From positions 1 through 42,211 of the forward strand of contig JAVBPP010000023.1 of the NCBI GenBank assembly GCA_031549535.1: a stretch of 42,211 bases of DNA, in the 5' to 3' direction. This document shows, one piece after another, positions 8,958-16,809 of this stretch (positions are counted from its first letter, which is position 1; every line of letters starts with the position of its first letter). Both the position numbers and the translations under genes were made by a program. The notes beneath the pieces were generated by a model. That model was not told the DNA's origin, ran no database searches, and saw nothing but the letters and a program-made list of their open reading frames with translations. The DNA is from JAVBPP01 sp031549535. GTDB taxonomy: Bacteria > Bacillota > Clostridia > Oscillospirales > Acutalibacteraceae.

Positions 8958-9764
8958 TTACATCCCCAACATCCGGCAAATATCCTCGACCGTCCATCGG
9001 TTTTGCGGGGTTGCTTCGTCATAGCGCAGGGGAGTAATGCCGAAACAGCGCGCCAAAAGTTTTGTCAGCTTGCTGCCGACGGCCAAGGCCTCCATGCTGC
9101 GCTCCTTTGCAACTTTTTTTCCCATCGCCGGGTCGTTACAGGCCATTCGAAATTCTTCGGTGTCAAAAGCCGGGTGTGCCACAATAAAGTATTGCCCGCC
9201 CGGCATCTTCGGGATGACGGAAAGCAGCTGTTTGGGGTCTTTCAGTACCCGCTCAAAGCCGGGCGGGAAGGCGTAGTAATACATATGATCTAACAAGCCT
9301 TTTTCCTTTGCCCAGTCCGCGAGCGCCGCGTCCATGCCGGGTATGCTCTGCTCCGGCAGCATGTGGCTGTCCACATATTGCACATGAAAGCCCAGACGGG
9401 TCAGCCTATCCAGTTGGGCGTTGTATTCCTTCATCACACATTCCAGCGGCGGCTTTGTTTCCAAGAAAGTCTTGGGGTGGGCGTGAAACATGCCGTTGGT
9501 GTCCAGCAGGCCGCAGTCGGCCGGTAAATCGCTGACAGGCCCCCATTTCATGCGGTCCCATTCCGCGTTGAGCGTGCCGTGCAACCCAAAGCAGATGTTT
9601 TTGTTTGAGGAGAACAGCTGTGCAGCCTCCTCCACACATCTGCCCGGCGCCATCACGGATACATTTTTAATAAACCCGGCCCGAATCGCCTTGGCGATGG
9701 CGTGGTTTGCGCTTTGACTGTTTCCGGCGTCGTCCGCACGGGTAATCAATTGGATCTGTTTCAT
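8958..9764 (-). CDS. YdjC/ChbG-like carbohydrate deacetylase
   Basis: This 268-residue protein starts at the ATG whose complement is 9762-9764, just after AAGGAGGA. The YdjC family metal-site pattern is present: Asp11-Asp12 in 'TRADDAG', His62 in 'FGLHGTLN' and His134 in 'VDSHMLPE'. Family members remove acetyl groups from N-acetylated sugars such as chitobiose, using a divalent metal. 'FIVAHPAF' near residue 210 is also typical. The gene is last in a three-gene minus-strand operon after an FAD oxidoreductase (73-bp gap) and a membrane hydrolase. It converges with the metallo-beta-lactamase gene across only 30 bp, with no obvious terminator. The true substrate is unknown. Confidence 0.82.
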   Translation of the reverse strand: MKQIQLITRADDAGNSQSANHAIAKAIRAGFIKNVSVMAPGRCVEEAAQLFSSNKNICFGLHGTLNAEWDRMKWGPVSDLPADCGLLDTNGMFHAHPKTFLETKPPLECVMKEYNAQLDRLTRLGFHVQYVDSHMLPEQSIPGMDAALADWAKEKGLLDHMYYYAFPPGFERVLKDPKQLLSVIPKMPGGQYFIVAHPAFDTEEFRMACNDPAMGKKVAKERSMEALAVGSKLTKLLARCFGITPLRYDEATPQNRWTVEDICRMLGM

Positions 9765-9837
9765 ATGTAAGCTCCTCCTTTTGGGATGGGTGTAACCAGA
9801 ATGAAACGGCGCACCTTGCCATGGTTTGCCGAATGGC

Positions 9838-11169
9838 CTATTTGAAAAATGCGCCGTCCTCCCGCAGCCTTGCCCGCAGCAAATTCGTGTCAAGCGCAGT
9901 TAAGGTTGCGCCAAGCTGTGCCGCCAGCGCTGCTGCTGTGCCCGCCGCCTGCCCGGTGACCAGCGAGGGCGGCATTACGCGTATGCTGCCCAGCACCATA
10001 CGGTCGCAGCTGACATTGCGTCCCGCAGTCAGCACGTTGTCTAGCCCCTTTGGAATGAGGCATCTGAAGGGAATGCCATGGCTTTCGCCCGGCTGATATC
10101 GCTCGATACGGTCATCCGAATGAAAAGCGCCCGCATTCATTTCCTCCCGCTCACCGACAGAATGATGTACATCAATATAGTAGCAATTGCGCCCGATTTC
10201 ATCCGGGAAGTCGCGTCTTGCGAGATAATCTTCCAGTGTAATGGTGTATTCGCCTTTTACCCGGCGCGATTCACGAATGCCCATGGCCGGTGCCGTGGCA
10301 GAAAGATAGGAGGCCGCAAACGCGCTGGGGAAGAACTCTTTTAAGCCCAGGTGAAATTGATAGGCAAGCTGCCGCCCCTGCATCAATGCCTTGGAGACAG
10401 AAGCGGGGTCAACGGAATGAACGTTCCACAAATGCCCCGCGTTAAAGCCGACTGTCCCCGCGCCCACAAGGCTGTTACAGGAATGCCCGTCTGTCACAAG
10501 CGGGTACTTTTCACTTTCTACGATGTCATAAACCGGGCAATCGTGTAGCGAGCTATGCAGCCGCGGACCATTTTGATAGGCATATAAATCTACATTTGAA
10601 ATCTGAAAACAATGCGAAACAGGCTGAACATCGCCGGTCTCATCGCCATAATCAAATTCCCCGCCCGCCCATGCAATCAAATCCGCATCGCCCGTGCAGT
10701 CTACAAACACTTTTGCGCTGTATGCAGTCAACCCATTTTTATTACTCGCCAGGAGATAGACTATCCGCCTGCCCTCGCGTTCCACCGCGGTGACCATGGT
10801 GTGGAACAATACATCGCAGCCTGCTTCAGCTAACAGTTCATCATACACGCGCTTGAGCGCCTCCGCATCAATCGCCACCCAGTCCTTTGCGTCCGCCTGG
10901 ATGTGCGGCATGGCGGCCTTCGTTTTTTGTAGCACCTCTTCTGCGATGCCTTTATAGATAATCTGCTCATGATCCGAAAACGGACACCACGCCGGAACCA
11001 GGCCAATCGTTCCCATTCCACCGAGTGCGCCGGTGGCCTCCAGCAACAGCGTTTTTGCGCCTGTCCGCTGCGCAGCCGTTGCGGCGGCACAACCCGCAGG
11101 ACCGCCACCTGCCACGATGACATCATAACAGTCTATCAGAGGTACTTCCCGTCTCAGTTCCACGTTCAT
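9838..11169 (-). CDS. FAD-dependent oxidoreductase (FAD_oxidored family)
   Basis: The 443-residue protein opens with an FAD-binding Rossmann motif, 'DVIVAGGGPAGCAAATAA' at about residues 17-34, then 'LLLEATGALGGMGT'. Further family marks are 'FVDCTGDADLIAWAG' (about 160), 'MGIRESRRVKGEYT' and 'LDNVLTAGRNVSCDR...VMPPSLVTGQAAGTAA' near the C-terminus, the second FAD contact. No signal peptide is seen. The start codon overlaps the stop of the upstream hydrolase gene by ATGA, which indicates translational coupling. Members of this family are often found in catabolic clusters but the reaction here cannot be assigned. It is related in type to the protein at 16810. Confidence 0.85.
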   Translation of the reverse strand: MNVELRREVPLIDCYDVIVAGGGPAGCAAATAAQRTGAKTLLLEATGALGGMGTIGLVPAWCPFSDHEQIIYKGIAEEVLQKTKAAMPHIQADAKDWVAIDAEALKRVYDELLAEAGCDVLFHTMVTAVEREGRRIVYLLASNKNGLTAYSAKVFVDCTGDADLIAWAGGEFDYGDETGDVQPVSHCFQISNVDLYAYQNGPRLHSSLHDCPVYDIVESEKYPLVTDGHSCNSLVGAGTVGFNAGHLWNVHSVDPASVSKALMQGRQLAYQFHLGLKEFFPSAFAASYLSATAPAMGIRESRRVKGEYTITLEDYLARRDFPDEIGRNCYYIDVHHSVGEREEMNAGAFHSDDRIERYQPGESHGIPFRCLIPKGLDNVLTAGRNVSCDRMVLGSIRVMPPSLVTGQAAGTAAALAAQLGATLTALDTNLLRARLREDGAFFK

Positions 11170-12149
11170 TCGGTTATACTCCCCGCAGTAATGGATTCCT
11201 TAGGCGAATAGGCCGCCTCTGCCGCTTGCACAAATTCCTTAACAATACGCTCATAACGCTCTGTTTCGTTCGCGTGCCCCATGCAGTGATCTGAGCCCTC
11301 AAAAAGCTCCATGCGTGATAGCGGATGTTGCGCAGCCGCGAAAAGCTTCGGACACTCAGATTGCACAATTTTTTTGTCGGCCGTTCCGTGCAAAAAGAGT
11401 ATGGGTAGCTGCGCTCTTTTCACCTTGTCAATTGGGCGGATTTCTTTCAACACAAACTTGTGCCGCAGCTTAACAATCAAATTGACAATGCTCAAAATCG
11501 GAAATGCAGGTAAATGGGTTAATCCGGAAAAACCGCTGTAAACGCAGGCGCAGCTGCTATCCGGGATGGCAAAAGCAATATCCTGCAAGTTGTCCAATGC
11601 CTCCAGAATGGTAATGGCGCCCATGGATTCGCCTTGCAGGCCAATCCATGTGTCCGCACCCATGCGCGCCCTCACCCAAGCGACAATTGCAACAAGGTCA
11701 TGTTTTTCAAAATAGCTAAGGCTGCAAACCCCGCCGCTTTCGCCAAATCCACGCTGGTCATAGATAAGCACAGAATAGCCCATGGCCAGAAAAACAGGGA
11801 GGAAAAGCACCGCGATTAATCGATTTTGGCTGAAACCGTGCGCATAAATTAAGCATTTTTTCGGATTTTCCGCTTTGGACGGCATTTGGCTGCTTATAAA
11901 CTCGCAGGCGATCTCCACTCCGTCATCGCGATGGATGACAAAGCGCTCTTTTTCCATGCGATCATATGCGTCATAATCCACATGCCCCAGCTCTGTTTGA
12001 ATCCTGCGCACCTGCTCAAAGCTCAGATGGTTGATGCCGCCTGGCTTTGTGACAATAGTTCCGGCAACCAAGGCGGCAATAACACTCAAACAAATCACAA
12101 AAACCGCTATCGCAGCGGCGGCAAGGAGCAAAATAATATACCATTCCAT
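11166..12149 (-). CDS. Membrane-anchored alpha/beta hydrolase
   Basis: This 327-residue protein starts at the ATG whose complement is 12147-12149, preceded by GAGGAG. An N-terminal hydrophobic segment (about residues 5-30) is likely a signal anchor. The catalytic domain has the nucleophile elbow 'GLQGESMGAI' (G-x-S-x-G), an Asp in 'LHGTADKKIV' and a His in 'GSDHCMGH', a complete Ser-Asp-His triad. 'YAHGFSQNR' supplies the oxyanion-hole region and 'IYDQRGFGESGG' is the usual strand-4 motif. It resembles bacterial YqkD/BAAT-like esterases. It is first in the minus operon and overlaps the FAD oxidoreductase by four bases. Its start region is duplicated (see the 12146-12183 repeat). Confidence 0.85.
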   Translation of the reverse strand: MEWYIILLLAAAAIAVFVICLSVIAALVAGTIVTKPGGINHLSFEQVRRIQTELGHVDYDAYDRMEKERFVIHRDDGVEIACEFISSQMPSKAENPKKCLIYAHGFSQNRLIAVLFLPVFLAMGYSVLIYDQRGFGESGGVCSLSYFEKHDLVAIVAWVRARMGADTWIGLQGESMGAITILEALDNLQDIAFAIPDSSCACVYSGFSGLTHLPAFPILSIVNLIVKLRHKFVLKEIRPIDKVKRAQLPILFLHGTADKKIVQSECPKLFAAAQHPLSRMELFEGSDHCMGHANETERYERIVKEFVQAAEAAYSPKESITAGSITE

Positions 12150-12183
12150 ACCACAATCTCCTCTCCATACCACAATCTCCTCT
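12146..12183. repeat. Perfect 19-bp tandem duplication of a ribosome binding site and start codon
   Basis: The 19-mer ccataccacaatctcctct is present twice, at 12146-12164 and 12165-12183. On the minus strand each copy reads as a GAGGAG binding site followed by ATG. Because 19 is not a multiple of three, the upstream ATG (complement 12166-12168) is out of frame with the hydrolase and opens a 50-codon reading frame that ends inside the gene. Confidence 0.9.
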
Positions 12184-12257
12184 TTCTGTTTGCTTGCTCG
12201 GGAAAAAATCTCGATAGTCAGTGCGTCGTATGTTGTGAACACCCTATATTTAGTAAC

Positions 12258-12286
12258 ATTATGCCATAGTCCAAGGGGACTTTCAA
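12258..12286 (-). promoter_or_regulatory. Sigma-A promoter for the minus-strand hydrolase operon
   Basis: On the minus strand TTGAAA (complement of 12281-12286) and CATAAT (complement of 12258-12263) are separated by exactly 17 bases. The site lies about 110 bases upstream of the hydrolase start and diverges from the promoter at 12338. Confidence 0.65.
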
Positions 12287-12337
12287 GATAAATCTTCCGA
12301 ACAATTCGTGCTTGGTTTGTGCCGCACAACCGGGGCT

Positions 12338-12366
12338 TTACTTGCGGTGGAAAAATTTGTTATACT
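12338..12366 (+). promoter_or_regulatory. Sigma-A promoter for the flavoprotein/ABC exporter operon
   Basis: TTTACT at 12338-12343 and TATACT at 12361-12366 have a 17-base spacer. The first gene starts at 12397, about 30 bases downstream of the -10 box. Confidence 0.6.
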
Positions 12367-12396
12367 GATATTATCTTTCAGCGGGAGGGAGAGCAT

Positions 12397-13248
12397 ATGC
12401 CTCAGTCTGCGGACACCCTTGTTCTTGGTGCCACCTTTGCCGGCCTCGGCTTTCTTGCTGCGCATAAAGATGCGCTTTTAGTGGAGCGTGGTATTCATGC
12501 AGGGTATGAGTTCTTAAGCGCAATGAAAACCGCGAGGATGAATACTGCCGCTCAAACGCAGGCCGGTGTGCAACTTGTTGCCGCGTTACAGGAACGGAAT
12601 ATTTCTCTCAACGGCAACGGCAGCGGCGGACTTTCTTTTTCGGCCATGCCTATCCTGTTCGAGCGGATTCGTCACGTGGAGCGGCCTCCCATTTTTTTCG
12701 CTGACTTGGTATCCGTCTCTGAGCATCCCCATGGTTTCACAGTGGAATTTTCGGATAACGGCGGAATGTTCACAGTGGAATGCATGAGGATTTTGGATAC
12801 CACCGGTGCGGCGCAGTCCTGCCCCGCGTTTCGCCCTTACATAACAGGAAAAAGCATACAAGCGATTCTGGGCTGTGAGGATGCGGATTGGTGCGACAGA
12901 ACGGTTGGCACGGCCAAGATTTGCCGCGGCTTTGCGAAAAGCTTTTGCTTTCTTTCGTTCCCGATTGCGCCTGAGGATGATTGGTTCGCAGCGCGTAGTG
13001 CGTTATGGAAGTTTTGGGAAAAACGTCCTGCCGAACTGCAAGGCTACCGCATTGCGCGCATTGCCGAGCGTTTCGGTTATCAGTATGCAGGCGCATTTCC
13101 CCTGCGCTGCGGCAACCGGCTTTGGCTGCCGTCAGGCTCCTTTGAAAATCCGCTTGCGGCTTATGATGCCGGTGCGGCGCTGATGGAATCTGCTTGGGAT
13201 TGTGATACTAATTTCGTGAGGGGTGATTCGCATGCATATAGAAAGTAA
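12397..13248 (+). CDS. Flavoprotein-like protein with altered dinucleotide-binding motif
   Basis: The 283-residue protein starts at ATG 12397, six bases after GGGAGGGA; this start lies downstream of the promoter while the longer frame to 12319 does not. The N-terminus reads 'DTLVLGATFAGLGFLAA', which has the layout of an FAD/NAD-binding Rossmann fold but with G-x-x-x-x-G in place of GxGxxG. 'LLVERG' follows as the second strand with its acidic end. 'RILDTTGAA' near residue 140 resembles the 'DxTG' strand of FAD oxidoreductases. The protein is short for that family and no second FAD motif was recognised. It is first in an operon and overlaps the next ABC gene by 17 bases. I could not assign a reaction. 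Confidence 0.7.
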   Translation: MPQSADTLVLGATFAGLGFLAAHKDALLVERGIHAGYEFLSAMKTARMNTAAQTQAGVQLVAALQERNISLNGNGSGGLSFSAMPILFERIRHVERPPIFFADLVSVSEHPHGFTVEFSDNGGMFTVECMRILDTTGAAQSCPAFRPYITGKSIQAILGCEDADWCDRTVGTAKICRGFAKSFCFLSFPIAPEDDWFAARSALWKFWEKRPAELQGYRIARIAERFGYQYAGAFPLRCGNRLWLPSGSFENPLAAYDAGAALMESAWDCDTNFVRGDSHAYRK

Positions 13249-15061
13249 AGCGGAAAAAATCCGCTTTGGGGCGCTGTGCGCCACAATATTGCAGCTGCTG
13301 CGATTCAGTAAGGAATACTTCTGGGGTTGGGGCCTTGTCCGCTTTATTGGCGGTTACGGCTCGGCGATTGGGAATCTCGCGCTGGCAAAGGTCTCCGGCA
13401 GTCTGCTTGATTTGGTGCTCGCGGGGGATAAGGGAAGGCTGCCGGGCTTCATCCTGTCACTATTGCTCATCTTGGTGCTGCGCACGGCTTTGGCCTATTC
13501 GAATTCGTTGAGCATTTATCGCTATAACACGCTTTCCGGTCAAAAAATGCGTCGCGTGGCGGTTGAAAAAATCAACAGCCTGCCCATCGCTTATTTTGAC
13601 ACGCGCCATAGCGCGCAGGTGATTTCCCGCGTGATGAATGACATTGAAAAGCTGCAAAATTTTTACGGTGATGCCATCGCGGGTACATTTTCTTTTAACC
13701 CCGCCAGCTTTTTCATTGGGATATTCTTGCTTGGCGATATCAATTGGACATTGACCGGCATCTGCCTGGTTGTGGTACCGCTTATCAGTTTTCTGCTCGG
13801 GAAAATCAGCCTGCCGGTGGCGGACCGTTCCTTGGAGGTGCAAGAGAAAACCGCGGAAGCGAATGCCTATTTACGCGATTTTTTGGAAGGCGCTGAGCTT
13901 TACAAAATCTTCGGGATGCAGCGCAGCCACGGGCGGCATTATGAGCGGGCGGTACAGAGCGCAGCGCAGGCACAGATCCGCGCACAGGCACGCCGCAACT
14001 TTATTTGGGCGATGAACAACTTTAATTATATCATTCCGTGGCTGCTTTCCTATTCCGTCGGTGGGGTAATGGCCTTTCGTGGGAGCCTCACGGTTGGTAC
14101 ACTGTATGCCTTTGCCAACATTCTGCCGCGCGTCACCTTTGCCATCAAATCGACAGCAGACAGCTATGTAGATATGGTGGAGCATAGCGGACGCGCAAAG
14201 CACCTGTTTGCACTGCTGCAGGAAGAGCCGGAACGTGCGGATGGTTTGGATTTTACCTCTTGCGCAGCGCCCATGGAAACATTGACAACACAGGATGCAA
14301 TTTCCATTCAGCATGTATCGTTTGCTTATCCGAACGGGCTACAGGTGTTGCGTGGTTGCAGCTTCACGGTGCCAAAGGGGGGCAAGGTGGCACTGGTCGG
14401 TGCGAGCGGCGGCGGAAAGAGCACCCTGCTCAAGCTGCTATGCGGCTATGATGCCAACTACAGCGGCTGCATCAGCGTCTACGGGCATTCGATTGCACAG
14501 TGGAATTTAACCGCCCTGCGCAGACAGATTGCCCTGGTGAATCAGGAAGCCTACCTGTTTGATATGACCATCCGCGAGAATATCCGCATGGGGAACCCCG
14601 ATGCAAGCGACGCCGAGGTGGAGCAGGCCGCGCAGGATGCCTACGCACTGGAGTTCATCACGGCATTACCGGAGGGGTTTGACACGCAGCTCGGGGAGCG
14701 CGGTGTGCGGCTTTCGGGCGGGCAGTGTCAGCGCATCGCCATTGCCCGTGCCATGTTGAAAAACGCGCCCATTATCTTACTGGACGAACCGACTGCCGCG
14801 TTGGATACCGTGTCGGAAGCGTACATCCAGCAAGCCATAACGAACCTATCCCGCCACAAAACGGTTTTTGTCATAGCGCACCGAATTTCCACCGTACGCG
14901 GGGTGGACAGGATTTTAGTGCTGGAAAACGGCGAGATTATCGAAGCCGGAACGCACGAAGCCTTGCTTGAGGCGCAGGGACGCTATACAGAGCTGTATGC
15001 TTCGCAGTTGTTTACGGATCACCCACAGGAAGGAGGAGGAGCCGATGACGCGACGCAATGA
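13232..15061 (+). CDS. ABC exporter, fused membrane and ATPase subunit (first half of heterodimer)
   Basis: The 609-residue protein has about six membrane segments in residues 20-330, then a nucleotide-binding domain. Visible motifs are Walker A 'GASGGGKST', Q-loop 'LVNQEAYLF', signature 'LSGGQCQR', Walker B 'IILLDEPTAALD' with the catalytic Glu, and H-loop 'VIAHRIST'. The ATG at 13232 is chosen because GAGGGG lies 8 bases upstream; it overlaps the preceding gene by 17 bases. The next gene, another half transporter, overlaps it by 17 bases too. Together they form a type IV (exporter-type) ABC heterodimer. Family members export lipids, peptides or drugs; the cargo here is unknown, though the adjacent flavoproteins suggest a dedicated small molecule. 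Confidence 0.9.
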   Translation: MHIESKAEKIRFGALCATILQLLRFSKEYFWGWGLVRFIGGYGSAIGNLALAKVSGSLLDLVLAGDKGRLPGFILSLLLILVLRTALAYSNSLSIYRYNTLSGQKMRRVAVEKINSLPIAYFDTRHSAQVISRVMNDIEKLQNFYGDAIAGTFSFNPASFFIGIFLLGDINWTLTGICLVVVPLISFLLGKISLPVADRSLEVQEKTAEANAYLRDFLEGAELYKIFGMQRSHGRHYERAVQSAAQAQIRAQARRNFIWAMNNFNYIIPWLLSYSVGGVMAFRGSLTVGTLYAFANILPRVTFAIKSTADSYVDMVEHSGRAKHLFALLQEEPERADGLDFTSCAAPMETLTTQDAISIQHVSFAYPNGLQVLRGCSFTVPKGGKVALVGASGGGKSTLLKLLCGYDANYSGCISVYGHSIAQWNLTALRRQIALVNQEAYLFDMTIRENIRMGNPDASDAEVEQAAQDAYALEFITALPEGFDTQLGERGVRLSGGQCQRIAIARAMLKNAPIILLDEPTAALDTVSEAYIQQAITNLSRHKTVFVIAHRISTVRGVDRILVLENGEIIEAGTHEALLEAQGRYTELYASQLFTDHPQEGGGADDATQ

Positions 15062-16787
15062 AGGAATCCTGATGGATTTGCAGCGCTTTTTTAGCCTGAT
15101 GGGCAAAAATCGCCGCCGCTATATTGTGCTGAAGTTCGTGGTCTGCATCATTGGTTCGCTCTCTCACATCTTTGATGCGCAGGCCATGCGGGTGCTGATC
15201 GCCTATTTCATTGACCGAGAACAAAACCAACTGAATCAGGTGATTTTCTGGATTTCCATGAACATCATATTCCACATTGTACTGCGCATATATGCCTACT
15301 ATCTGGAACGAAAAAACCAATTTGCAATCCTGCGTGACATCAGAATTCAATCCTTCCGCTATTTGCAAAAAATGCCAATCGCTTATTTTCATGCCATGCA
15401 CAGCGGCGATTCGCTGGCGCGTTTGAATGGCGACATTGATTCGCTGGATTCCGCACTGCGGGATTTCGCCGAGTTTTCCGGCAATTTGATGTCGCTTATA
15501 CTCCTGTTGCCCTATCTCTCCATGCTGGATTGGCGCCTTGCTTTGATTGCGTTCCTATCCGGGCTTTTGTTCCTGGTGATGATGGTCAAGGTAGTGCATC
15601 CGTTCCGGGAAATCAACAAGAACATACGGGAACGCATTTCAGACCTGTCAAAGGCGGTTACGGAGAATGTGACGGGCTTCGGAATCATCAAAATGTACGG
15701 ACTGGAAAGCCTGTATAACTCCCGATTCCGCAAGGGCTTGGAGGCGGCATGGCAGCAGCAGAAGCGGTATAGCCATATGGATGCGCTGATTGGCACAATG
15801 AACATTATCGTCTGGTTTTCGGGCGAAATCATCATCACGATCGCAGGCGCGATATTTGCCATGAATGGCAGTCTCTCTGTGCCGAACCTTGCAGCATCGG
15901 TATCTCTTGGCAGTATGATTATCAATGTGCTTGTGAACACGGCGGAAAAGCCGGCACAGATGCAAAAAGCGTTTGCCGGCATTTCGCGCCTTTATGCGCT
16001 GCTGAGCGAGAAACAAGAGCCGCAATACGCGGCAGAGAAGACCCACAGTGAGGACTGCTCCGCCGGAGCGGCGCTCTCACATGTAACTTTTGCGTATCAA
16101 GCGGAGGAAACGGTACTCTCGGATGTTTCCATCCGTGCGGAAAACGGGCAAATGATAGCACTAGTCGGGGATAGCGGCAGCGGGAAAAGCACAGTCATCA
16201 AGCTGCTTGCAGGACTCTATCCGGTTTCGAGCGGCAGCATGACGCTGGATAGGCAACCGTTCGCCGCCTATACGCTGGACGCTTTGCGGCAGAAAATAGC
16301 TTATGTACCGCAGGACGCCTATATATTCAACGGAACAATTCGCGAGAATATCGCGTATGGTAAACCGGGCGCGGGCGACACGGAAATTTGGGCGGCGGCA
16401 AAAAAGGCAAACGCTCACGATTTTATTCTCCAGAAGCCGCAGGGCTATGAAACAACAGTCGGCGAGCGTGGCGTACGCCTTTCCGGCGGTGAGAGGCAGC
16501 GCATTGCCATTGCGCGGGCAATGCTAAAAGATGCGCCGGTTTTACTCTTGGATGAGGCGACCAGCAGCCTGGACTCCGAAGCCGAGCGGTTGGTGCAGGA
16601 GGCGCTGCAGGAATTGATGCAGGGGCGCACCAGCGTGGTTGTGGCGCACCGCCTTTCCACGGTGCAGCATGCGGACTGCCTCTATTTTTTGCAGGCAGGG
16701 CGTGTGATCGGCTCCGGCTGTCATGAAGAATTATTGCAAACCTGTGAGGAGTATGCGAGACTTTACGAGCATATTACCCCCAAATAA
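15045..16787 (+). CDS. ABC exporter, fused membrane and ATPase subunit (second half of heterodimer)
   Basis: This is a 580-residue half transporter. About six membrane segments occupy residues 20-310. The ATPase domain has Walker A 'GDSGSGKST', Q-loop 'VPQDAYIF', signature 'LSGGERQR', Walker B 'VLLLDEATSSLD' and H-loop 'VVAHRLST'. Both partners keep a catalytic Glu after Walker B, so neither ATP site looks obviously degenerate, unlike many heterodimeric exporters. The ATG at 15045 follows AGGAGGAGGA by a few bases and overlaps the first subunit gene by 17 bases, which suggests coupled, balanced synthesis. The flavoprotein gene follows after 22 bp. Confidence 0.9.
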   Translation: MTRRNEGILMDLQRFFSLMGKNRRRYIVLKFVVCIIGSLSHIFDAQAMRVLIAYFIDREQNQLNQVIFWISMNIIFHIVLRIYAYYLERKNQFAILRDIRIQSFRYLQKMPIAYFHAMHSGDSLARLNGDIDSLDSALRDFAEFSGNLMSLILLLPYLSMLDWRLALIAFLSGLLFLVMMVKVVHPFREINKNIRERISDLSKAVTENVTGFGIIKMYGLESLYNSRFRKGLEAAWQQQKRYSHMDALIGTMNIIVWFSGEIIITIAGAIFAMNGSLSVPNLAASVSLGSMIINVLVNTAEKPAQMQKAFAGISRLYALLSEKQEPQYAAEKTHSEDCSAGAALSHVTFAYQAEETVLSDVSIRAENGQMIALVGDSGSGKSTVIKLLAGLYPVSSGSMTLDRQPFAAYTLDALRQKIAYVPQDAYIFNGTIRENIAYGKPGAGDTEIWAAAKKANAHDFILQKPQGYETTVGERGVRLSGGERQRIAIARAMLKDAPVLLLDEATSSLDSEAERLVQEALQELMQGRTSVVVAHRLSTVQHADCLYFLQAGRVIGSGCHEELLQTCEEYARLYEHITPK

Positions 16788-16809
16788 GGTTGGCGTGAGG
16801 AGGAAATAC

